Assembly: GCA_039714715.1 (NCBI GenBank)
Contig: JBDLIU010000082.1
Span: 1 to 16,373 of the forward strand
Direction of reading: 5' to 3'
DNA length: 16,373 nucleotides
From: S012-113 sp039714715
GTDB taxonomy: Bacteria; Bacteroidota; Bacteroidia; Cytophagales; Cyclobacteriaceae
Shown piece after piece: positions 7,334 to 14,585 of this stretch (position 1 is the first letter of the stretch; each line of letters begins with the position of its first letter). Both the position numbers and the translations under genes were made by a program. The notes under the pieces were generated by a model. It did not search any database, had not been told where the DNA came from, and was given only the letters and a program-made list of their open reading frames with translations.

Positions 7334-9148
7334 ATGAAAAAGTTAATATACGTTTTAATCTTAGCATTAATGACATCATGTATGGATCAAGTCCTGGATA
7401 AGAAACCTCTTGATAGAGTGTCTGATGCAGCGATTTTTAATGATGAAAGACTTATTGATGCTTATTTGACAGAGGTGTATATCGAAATGACTATTTTGAT
7501 AAATGAAACGCCAACATCATCTATTCGAATATATGATTGGGAACCAGCTGATGTCTGGACCACAAGCGCAGACTGGGCGGGCCCATATCTGGTAAACGAA
7601 GTCTCTGATGAGAGCAAGGCACATTGGCTACAATATGTAACTCCTGGGGCAAAGTTAGGTGGTATTCAGATTCATGGTGGATTGCTTGAATGGTGGGAGT
7701 ATTCCTATAAATGTATAAGAGACCTGAATTATATGCTGGAGCAGATTGTAGACGCACCGGTTCCTGATGAATATAAAGCAGCCAGAATTGCAGAAGCAAG
7801 GTTCTTAAGGGCGTATAATTATTTTGCTATGGTAAAACGCTATGGAGGGGTGCCATTACACCTTAAGGCACTTTCTATTGAGGCTCCTTATGATGAATTA
7901 TTTAAACCACGTGCTACAGAACAGGAAATATATGACTTCATCATTGCAGAGATGGATGAGATCAAGGAAGATATGCCTGTGGATGAAAGCCTGGGCCGTC
8001 CATCAAAATATGCAGCCATCGCATTGAAAAGTAGAGCAGCACTTTATGCAGCAAGTATTGCAGATTTTGGTGAAGTTCAACTGGACGGTATCGTAGGGAT
8101 TTCTGCGCCTGCTTCAGAATACTACCAGAAATCTCTTGATGCTTCTCTGGAAATATTGAACAGCGGCATGTTTGAACTATACGATAATGATGCTGATAAG
8201 GTACAGAACTTTAAGAATATTTTTATAACCAAGAATCATAACGAAAGAATTTGGGTTCTACCTCACAATGATGTAACCTGGTTACTTGGTCAGGCGCCTG
8301 GCAATGCCTGGAACTGGGAATTTATCCAGGGTCCTGAGCCACATGCCTGGGGAGCTGGTAATAAATCAGCACCATATCTGGAAATGGCTGAAGAGTTCGA
8401 AAACATAGATGGTTCATCAGGGGCTTTTGACAGGGTAGCTCTTCAGGAAGGTTTGTGGGACTATGATAAACTATGGGGCAATAAGGATCCACGCTTCCAT
8501 GCTACAATCTATTCTCAGGACACTCCCTGGCAGGGAACTGAATTAGACTATCACTTTGGTATTTTAAAAGCAGATGGAACAGTTGAAGAAGAGGCCGCAA
8601 TTAATGGTATTGAACCAAGAGGAAATATGCAGGTTGATGGTAGCTTCGGAACAGGATTCGGTATCATGAAGTTTCTTGATGAGTCTCATAGTAATATGGG
8701 TGAACGAAGTTCAGGAGAACATGACTGGATACTCTTCCGTTATGCAGAAATATTGCTCAATGCAGCAGAAGCTGCCTATGAATCAGGTGATGCTACATCA
8801 GCGCTTGATTATGTGAATCAAATTCGAAACAGGGCAGGAATTGTAGAATTGGCAGCAGTTGACCAGGATATAATCCGGCACGAACGTAAGATAGAGCTTG
8901 CTTTTGAAGGTCACCGGTACTGGGATCTTCGCAGATGGAGGATAGCTCCTGACGTTCTGACTGTTAACCGTTCAGGATTACGTTATATACGCAATCACAA
9001 TACACAGGAGTATAAAATCATTGTACTGGAAAATATTGATGGAGGTGTTTCTAATCCACAGTTTTTTGAGCATAATGTTTATTTCCCTATTACACTAAGT
9101 CGAACTGCAGATAATCCAAACCTGGTTGAAAATCCCGGATATAATTAG
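7334..9148 (+). CDS. SusD/RagB-like glycan-binding lipoprotein
   Basis: Surface lipoprotein that caps the SusC transporter and binds the incoming glycan. The 604 residues start with a short signal peptide and lipobox (LMTSC, Cys16). The usual opening follows, with KKPLDRVSDAAIFND, and then the TPR-containing SusD core with RFLRAYNYFAMVKRYGGVPL at about 156-175. The C-terminal RagB/SusD part contains DWILFRYAEILLNAAEAAY, followed by ALDYVNQIRNRAGI. The near-universal motif RHERKIELAFEGHRYWDLRR comes next. It ends with the typical YFPI and NPNLVENPGY tail. The length is normal to slightly long. Many Trp and Tyr residues in the middle (for example YDWEPADVWTT and GNAWNWEF) could stack on sugars. 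It is co-transcribed with susC and followed by a strong terminator. The substrate cannot be inferred from the sequence. Confidence 0.97.
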   Translation: MKKLIYVLILALMTSCMDQVLDKKPLDRVSDAAIFNDERLIDAYLTEVYIEMTILINETPTSSIRIYDWEPADVWTTSADWAGPYLVNEVSDESKAHWLQYVTPGAKLGGIQIHGGLLEWWEYSYKCIRDLNYMLEQIVDAPVPDEYKAARIAEARFLRAYNYFAMVKRYGGVPLHLKALSIEAPYDELFKPRATEQEIYDFIIAEMDEIKEDMPVDESLGRPSKYAAIALKSRAALYAASIADFGEVQLDGIVGISAPASEYYQKSLDASLEILNSGMFELYDNDADKVQNFKNIFITKNHNERIWVLPHNDVTWLLGQAPGNAWNWEFIQGPEPHAWGAGNKSAPYLEMAEEFENIDGSSGAFDRVALQEGLWDYDKLWGNKDPRFHATIYSQDTPWQGTELDYHFGILKADGTVEEEAAINGIEPRGNMQVDGSFGTGFGIMKFLDESHSNMGERSSGEHDWILFRYAEILLNAAEAAYESGDATSALDYVNQIRNRAGIVELAAVDQDIIRHERKIELAFEGHRYWDLRRWRIAPDVLTVNRSGLRYIRNHNTQEYKIIVLENIDGGVSNPQFFEHNVYFPITLSRTADNPNLVENPGYN

Positions 9149-9162
9149 TAGTTATATAGAAG

Positions 9163-9200
9163 GCGGAGAAAATTCACACAGTGGGTTTCTCCGCTTTTTT
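9163..9200 (+). terminator. Intrinsic terminator after susD
   Basis: GCGGAGAAA at 9163-9171 pairs perfectly with TTTCTCCGC at 9186-9194. CAC/GTG inside the loop can extend the fold, and six T residues follow at 9195-9200. It lies 14 bases after the susD stop and only 30 bases before the next start codon. It may therefore act as a partial terminator that lowers expression of the downstream enzyme genes relative to susCD. Confidence 0.88.
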
Positions 9201-9230
9201 ATGTCTAAAAAGATTTCTATGTGAGAAAGA

Positions 9231-10748
9231 ATGGTTTCAGTATTGAAGAACATAATTATCATAGGTTTAGTTGTTTTAGGTATTCATTTTCAAGGTTGTG
9301 AAACAAAGATTACATCAGAAAACAATAGTAATGCTCTATTAATTTCTCAATCTGAATTAATTGTTTATAAAGCTCCGGATGAGGCACCTGCTAACACCAC
9401 TTATTCTGTATTTGTAAGATATGATGGAGGTGAGTGGATTGACCTGCATGAATATAATGCAGAGGTGGATGGTGGTTACCTTAAAGAGCCGATCCACCAT
9501 ATGGCATTTGTTACTTTCGATTCTGATTTCTCCAAACGTATTGATGTTAAGGTTATTAAGAACTCCGGAACAATTAATGATGTTAAAATCCGACCAGCAA
9601 TAAAAGGTATAAAACCAACTGTGAAGGGAGATTCAATCTTATTCTCTATCACATCTCCCCAAAAGCTCTCTGTAGAAGTAAATGGGGATTTGCATAACAA
9701 CCTGATGGTTTTTGCCAATCCGCTCGAAACCGAACAACCTGATCCGAAAGATCCGAATGTGATCTACTATGGCCCGGGTGTACATAAAATTGGTGGTGAT
9801 GGCCAGGGAACACTTCACCTGGAATCGAACAATCATGTTTATATTGCCGGAGGAGCTATTGTTTACGGCACATTAAGTGCTTTTGGTGCTCAGAATGTTT
9901 CCATAACAGGGAGAGGGATACTGAGTGGGAGTATGTATACTGACCATGCTTATCCTCATCCTGGAGGGAAAGGCCTTATTGGTTTCCTTGGGGTGCATAA
10001 TTCTAAGATCGAGGGAATAATTCTGCTAAATACAGTTACCTGGAACATACATCTGTATGGTTGTGACAATATAACATGTAGTAACCTTAAAATAATGGGT
10101 TGGACTATCAACTCAGATGGGATTAACCCTCAGTGTGCCAGCAATATAATGATCGATGATTGCTTTATAAGGAGTTATGATGATTGTATATCTATAAAAA
10201 TGAACTACGGAGCAGGAGAGTGGTATAGCAGCAGGACAGATAAAAATATAACTGTGCAGAACTGTATATTCTGGACAGACCAGGGAAGATCTATTTTGAT
10301 AGGACCGGAATCTTACAGTCCTAAAGAAGCCGTTTTTGAAGATATTACAATTAAGAATATTGATATCCTTTATAACAAAAACTATGATGTGGATTGGGCT
10401 AAAGGTGCATTGGCTATCAACCTTGGAGATGGTGCCATTGCAAGAAATATAACCTTTGAGGATATACGTGTTGACCAGCTTGGCGAAAAATCCAATTTGA
10501 TTTGCCTGACTATGGATAAATACACCTATAACGTTTCGGAAGGAAAATTGATGGAAAATATCAGATTTAATAACATTACGTTGAACTCAGAGCAAAACTT
10601 TAAGAACTTTATTTATGGTCTTAGTGACTCAAATATGATCCGGGATATTCAGTTTAATAATTTAAAAATCAATGGTGAGGAGATTAAAGATGCTGGGCAA
10701 GGTTGGTTTGAAGTAAATGAATTTACTGAAAATATAACTTTCAAATAG
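9231..10748 (+). CDS. Secreted parallel beta-helix glycosidase-like protein (GH28/GH49 clan relative)
   Basis: A 505-residue lipoprotein (FQGC, Cys23) with an N-terminal beta-sandwich at about 35-165, then YYGPGVHKIGG and HVYIAGGAIVYG, where the right-handed beta-helix starts. This arrangement is typical of clan GH-N, which contains the polygalacturonases (GH28) and dextranases (GH49). Two of the acidic motifs are present: NSDGIN (Asp296) and YDDCISIK (Asp317, Asp318). The GH28 GHG motif is absent: the expected place reads DQGRSILIG. The later RIK motif is also absent. The protein is therefore closer to GH49-type or unclassified relatives than to true polygalacturonases. It may hydrolyse a galacturonic, galactosidic or glucosidic linkage; the substrate is unknown. 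Transcription probably depends on readthrough from susCD, because little room for a promoter exists after the terminator. Confidence 0.85.
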   Translation: MVSVLKNIIIIGLVVLGIHFQGCETKITSENNSNALLISQSELIVYKAPDEAPANTTYSVFVRYDGGEWIDLHEYNAEVDGGYLKEPIHHMAFVTFDSDFSKRIDVKVIKNSGTINDVKIRPAIKGIKPTVKGDSILFSITSPQKLSVEVNGDLHNNLMVFANPLETEQPDPKDPNVIYYGPGVHKIGGDGQGTLHLESNNHVYIAGGAIVYGTLSAFGAQNVSITGRGILSGSMYTDHAYPHPGGKGLIGFLGVHNSKIEGIILLNTVTWNIHLYGCDNITCSNLKIMGWTINSDGINPQCASNIMIDDCFIRSYDDCISIKMNYGAGEWYSSRTDKNITVQNCIFWTDQGRSILIGPESYSPKEAVFEDITIKNIDILYNKNYDVDWAKGALAINLGDGAIARNITFEDIRVDQLGEKSNLICLTMDKYTYNVSEGKLMENIRFNNITLNSEQNFKNFIYGLSDSNMIRDIQFNNLKINGEEIKDAGQGWFEVNEFTENITFK

Positions 10749-10907
10749 AATAGGCAGAATGGATATTATAAGATTACGGTTGAGAAAGAATCTGGTACCA
10801 TTACATCATTTGTCATAAAAGCAAATGAATCTAAATTAGTAAAAGAACCTCGATTGGCTTCTAACTTTTGTATCCTGGTGCCATTGGAGGGAATTAGCTT
10901 CATATAA
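10749..10907 (+). pseudogene. Internal fragment of a lost gene (relic), in frame behind the beta-helix gene
   Basis: Directly after the TAG at 10746-10748 the same frame stays open for 52 codons, to a TAA at 10905-10907. The translation looks like real protein: NGYYKITVEKESGTITSF, then VIKANESKLVKEPRL, then ASNFCILVPLEG. A pattern of this kind (a beta-strand repeat, then a K...L...EPRL.SNF..LVPL stretch) is familiar to me from large secreted glycosidase-like proteins, but I cannot name the family with certainty. It has no start codon or signal peptide, and similarity seems to stop after VPLEG. I read it as the leftover middle of a deleted enzyme gene. A C-terminal extension of the beta-helix protein by stop readthrough is possible but less likely, because the upstream protein already ends like a complete beta-helix. 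The remaining bases to 10950 hold no other feature that I see. Confidence 0.5.
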
Positions 10908-10950
10908 TTGTAGAAGAATATAAATATAGGGACAAACAGATGGAAAGGAT

Positions 10951-12861
10951 ATGATAAAGAACTGTGGAATTATAATCACTATGTTATTTTTTACATCTGT
11001 TGTAAATGCGCAAGACATAACCATAAATGCTGCTGATTATGGTTTAAGAGAGGGTGAAGATGCGGTTGTTGCTATCCGAAGGGCTCTTAAGGCATGTAAG
11101 GATCAAAATGCTGTAAAACTGGTCATTCCTAAAGGTAAGTATGATTTCTATCCTGATAAGGCAGCAGAAAGATATATCCGTGTTAGTAATAATGACAACG
11201 GTATGAAAAGGATTGTGTTTGACCTGCATGGGATTAAGAACCTTGAAATTGATGGGCAGGGATCTGAATTTATTATGTACGGCCATATGTTACCATTCGA
11301 TATTGAATATTCTGAAAATATCAAACTGGCCAACTTTTCAATTGATTGGGATAAACCCTTTTATTTTCAGGGAACAGTTGTAGCTGTTGATGAAGAGCAA
11401 AACTCATTTGACCTGGCAGTATTAGATGAATGTGATTACGAGATTGTAGCCAATGAACTGATATTTTTAGAGAAACCGGAAACAGCTATTAGAACATGGA
11501 AACAATGGGCATACCCTGTTGAGGATAAATATGGCTGGGAGCAAAATATTGACTGGAATATCTGGTTTGATTCAAAAACTAAAGCTCCTGCTTATGATCA
11601 TGAAAAGAGCATTTTGCGATCGTATAATGAAAAAACAGGAGAACGTTACCAGGCAGAAGAAGTCAAGAAAGGTCTGGTTAGATTTTATAACGCAGCCGAA
11701 GTATTACCACAACCCGGATGGGTGCTAATAGTTAAAGGGAGGAAAGATAAAAATCGGTTATCGCCCGCAATTCATCTTTTCCATAATAAGAATGTAGTGT
11801 TGCAAAATGTAAATGTTTATCATGCCGGAGGTATGGGATTGATTGTTGAAAGAAGTGAAGACATTACTCTCAGCAGCTTTAATGTAATATTGCCTCCATC
11901 CTCTGAGCGGTTGGTTACAACAACAGCCGATGCTACACATTTTGTTAATTGCAAAGGACTAATCTCTTATGATGATTGTCATTTCGAAAATATGCTCGAT
12001 GATGCTGCCAATTTCCATGGTATTTATACCAAAATAGATGGACTGGTTAATGATTATACAATTGGTGTAAAACGTATGCATGGTCAACAAACAGGATTCC
12101 AGTTTGCAGAAGCAGGCGACTCAATTAGGCTTAGCAATAGCACGACTATGATGCCCTATACAACCTTAAAAGTTGTGGAGGTAACAGACTATAACGAGGA
12201 GTATATGACTTTGCGTTTTGATGAAAGTATCAAAGATATATTGGAAGATAATAGTGTAGCCGAAAATGTATCCTGGCAGGCAGATGTTCAGTTCAGAAAC
12301 TCATCAGTCAGGAGAAACAGGGCCCGTAGCATTCTTATTTCAACGGCGGGTGACGTATTAATTGAGAATAATGAATTTAGTTCCTGTACTCATATTAGTA
12401 TGCTATTTGAAGGAGATGCTACTTTCTGGTATGAATCGGGGCCGGTAAAGAATGTTATTATACGTAATAATACTTTCAAGAATTTTGGCTTAGGAGCAGG
12501 GTATGGACCTCTGGTTCAATTTTCACCTCGAGTAACGTACAGCGGTGCACCAACACACTATTATCATAAAAATGTATTTTTTTTAAACAATGTATGTGAA
12601 GTGTTTGGTCGATTACTTGTAAGAGCTGAAAGTGTTGAAAACTTCGTATTTAGAGGAAACACAATTAAAAAAAGTGATATCTATCCGTTATTGAAGAGAG
12701 AAAGTGAAGTGTTTTCGTTTTCGTATTCAAAAGATATTAAAATTGAGAACAACAAATATCTGTTGGATAACAAGGCTATTATTAGAATTGATGAGTTCAG
12801 TAAGGTGATAGTAAAGAAAAACAAAGGAATAAGTAAAACGTTTGTAAGTGTTGTTGATTAA
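10951..12861 (+). CDS. GH110 family alpha-galactosidase (alpha-1,3-type)
   Basis: A 636-residue secreted beta-helix enzyme with a cleavable signal peptide (VVNA-Q21) and no lipobox, so probably periplasmic. GH110 enzymes known to date remove alpha-1,3-linked galactose with inversion, for example from blood group B or linear alpha-galactose structures. The beta-helix begins with IRRALKACK and LVIPKGKYDFYPD, a typical pectate-lyase-like start. An inserted domain lies at about 135-265. The family core follows, with VYHAGGMGLIVERSEDI, then TTADATHFVNCKG (Asp327, His330), then ENMLDDAANFHGIY (Asp350, Asp351, His356). Asp327, Asp350 and Asp351 match the aspartates considered catalytic in characterised GH110 enzymes, by my recollection of the family. 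The later rungs RARSILISTAGDVLIENN and NVIIRNNTF complete the helix. It is 24 bases or fewer from the next gene, so the two are probably co-transcribed. Confidence 0.88.
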   Translation: MIKNCGIIITMLFFTSVVNAQDITINAADYGLREGEDAVVAIRRALKACKDQNAVKLVIPKGKYDFYPDKAAERYIRVSNNDNGMKRIVFDLHGIKNLEIDGQGSEFIMYGHMLPFDIEYSENIKLANFSIDWDKPFYFQGTVVAVDEEQNSFDLAVLDECDYEIVANELIFLEKPETAIRTWKQWAYPVEDKYGWEQNIDWNIWFDSKTKAPAYDHEKSILRSYNEKTGERYQAEEVKKGLVRFYNAAEVLPQPGWVLIVKGRKDKNRLSPAIHLFHNKNVVLQNVNVYHAGGMGLIVERSEDITLSSFNVILPPSSERLVTTTADATHFVNCKGLISYDDCHFENMLDDAANFHGIYTKIDGLVNDYTIGVKRMHGQQTGFQFAEAGDSIRLSNSTTMMPYTTLKVVEVTDYNEEYMTLRFDESIKDILEDNSVAENVSWQADVQFRNSSVRRNRARSILISTAGDVLIENNEFSSCTHISMLFEGDATFWYESGPVKNVIIRNNTFKNFGLGAGYGPLVQFSPRVTYSGAPTHYYHKNVFFLNNVCEVFGRLLVRAESVENFVFRGNTIKKSDIYPLLKRESEVFSFSYSKDIKIENNKYLLDNKAIIRIDEFSKVIVKKNKGISKTFVSVVD

Positions 12862-12885
12862 TTAATTTTGCTAATAATTAGAATT

Positions 12886-14556
12886 ATGAAAGATGTATTA
12901 ATGGCGGATTTTAACAAGAAAATCATTTTAGGAGTTATTTCTACAATTGTTTTATTTAGTTGTGGGAAGGATCCATTTACCGAATATACGGGAGAAACAA
13001 AAGATCAATGGGTGGCAGCAGAGTTAATTTTCGAAAGTGACAAGATTTACCCATCTGCTTTTAATGATGTAGATGTTGATGTGGTTTTTAAGCATGTTAG
13101 TGGAACTGAATTAAAAATGCCCGCATTTTGGGATGGAGGTAGTACCTGGAAAGTAAGATTTGCACCAACAACGGTGGGAATCTGGACATATGAAACAATA
13201 TGCACTGATGAAAGTAATGATAAACTACATGGTCAAACAGGGGAGTTTAAATGTGTAAGATATAAGGGAGACCTTGATATCTATAAAAAAGGTTTCATTA
13301 AGACTACCCAGGGGTTTCGCTATTTCACTTACGATAATGGCAGTCCTTTCTTTTACCTTAGTGATGCTCATATGAATATTGTTTCCAATGACTACAATAA
13401 CTTTACAACAATAATAGATAAGCGGGTAGAGCAAGGATTTACAGGTATTGCTTCAGAACCATTGGGTTTAAAATATGACTTAAGTAATGGGTTTACACAA
13501 ACTGATTTAGCCGGATTCCAGGAATTGGATGAACGCTTTAAATATGTTGCAGAAAAGGGATTTGTACATGCTAACTCACAATTGTTTTTTGTCTCAGAAC
13601 TGGGTTATAAAAGACAATCTTATCCTGATGAATACCTGGAAAAACTCTGCAGATATTGGGTAGCACGATATGCAGCCTACCCGGTTTTATGGACAACTGC
13701 ACAGGAATGTGATGATGATTATAAATTTCCTCCTTATAGTGATCATGATTATTGGGATATCACAACCAATCCATGGAAGCTGGTGGCAAGTTATGTACAT
13801 CAATACGATCCCTATAATCATCCACTCACAGCACACATGGAATACATAGCCTGGACAAATGCTACTACCTCTTCATTCAGAGAAGTTGAAGGGCATGATT
13901 GGTGGGGTGTGCAGTGGTCACCAAAGAAAAATGGTGTGATGAATTTTGCTGCGCCTCAAGATTTTTGGAATAACGGACAGGGAAAGGTTACCGTTTTATA
14001 CGAAGGGAGTTTCGATTATTTGTGGACAAACCATTTTGGTTGCCGAGTGCAGGGTTGGTCTGCATTCTTAACCGGAATGTACGGATATGGTTATGGCGCA
14101 GCCGACATTTGGCTCTATAATAGCTCCTATGATATGGATTCCGATACCGAAAGAGATGGAATTATAATTACTGTAGAACAAAAGAAGACAAAATGGCCGG
14201 TAAGCCTGGAGTTCGAATCAGCCTATCAGTTAGGCTATATGCGTGAATTCTTTCTGCAAAACCACTGGTGGGAGCTGGAACCTCGTTTTTATGATACAAA
14301 CTGGTTTGCAAACGCTGGGTCCTATTTTGCGGTAGCCAGTAAGGGCAATGAGATTTATGTGGCATATTTCTATAATCCCGATAATAACACTGGCACGTTT
14401 AAACAACTCGATAACGGAGAGTATATAAAACAATGGTTTAACCCTAGAACAGGAGAAACAGGAACTACTGAAATTGCTACAATTACTGATGGAACCCACA
14501 ATATTGGGCCTAAACCTGATGAAAATGATTGGGTGTTATTGATGAAGAAAAGCTAG
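12886..14556 (+). CDS. DUF5060/DUF4038 glycoside hydrolase-like lipoprotein (apiosidase/GH140-like)
   Basis: Predicted secreted lipoprotein of 556 residues with lipobox LFSC (Cys26). ATG at 12901 (MADFNKKIILGV) is an alternative start with a tighter signal peptide, and a TTG at 12868 is less likely. An Ig-like DUF5060 domain comes first (about 40-130; WDGGSTWKVRFAPTTVGIW), followed by a TIM-barrel of the DUF4038 type (about 140-460; GSPFFYLSDAHMN). The likely nucleophile is Glu373 in VLYEG, followed by QGWSAFLTGMYGYGYGAADI, which is characteristic of the family. The acid/base position appears to be Glu274 in TTAQECDDD, where related enzymes have Asp or Glu after two glycines. A small beta domain closes the protein (EIYVAYFYNPDN, QWFNPRTGET). 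One relative, GH140, removes apiose from the pectin RG-II. Given the different surroundings, I call only the fold and family with confidence, not the substrate. Confidence 0.85.
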   Translation: MKDVLMADFNKKIILGVISTIVLFSCGKDPFTEYTGETKDQWVAAELIFESDKIYPSAFNDVDVDVVFKHVSGTELKMPAFWDGGSTWKVRFAPTTVGIWTYETICTDESNDKLHGQTGEFKCVRYKGDLDIYKKGFIKTTQGFRYFTYDNGSPFFYLSDAHMNIVSNDYNNFTTIIDKRVEQGFTGIASEPLGLKYDLSNGFTQTDLAGFQELDERFKYVAEKGFVHANSQLFFVSELGYKRQSYPDEYLEKLCRYWVARYAAYPVLWTTAQECDDDYKFPPYSDHDYWDITTNPWKLVASYVHQYDPYNHPLTAHMEYIAWTNATTSSFREVEGHDWWGVQWSPKKNGVMNFAAPQDFWNNGQGKVTVLYEGSFDYLWTNHFGCRVQGWSAFLTGMYGYGYGAADIWLYNSSYDMDSDTERDGIIITVEQKKTKWPVSLEFESAYQLGYMREFFLQNHWWELEPRFYDTNWFANAGSYFAVASKGNEIYVAYFYNPDNNTGTFKQLDNGEYIKQWFNPRTGETGTTEIATITDGTHNIGPKPDENDWVLLMKKS

Positions 14557-14585
14557 GGTCTCAATAAAATAGCAAACAAGGTTTA

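Noticed and set aside
9231..10748. Calling the beta-helix protein a polygalacturonase
   Set aside because: The GHG and RIK motifs needed for GH28 activity are not present, so only the clan-level call is supported.
10746..10907. Programmed readthrough of TAG giving a longer beta-helix protein
   Set aside because: The upstream protein ends like a complete beta-helix, and the extension stops abruptly after VPLEG. A gene relic explains it more simply, but I could not exclude readthrough.
12577..12584. Run of eight T in the GH110 gene as a slippage site
   Set aside because: Such T runs are expected in AT-rich DNA, and the frame is intact through it (VFFLNN).
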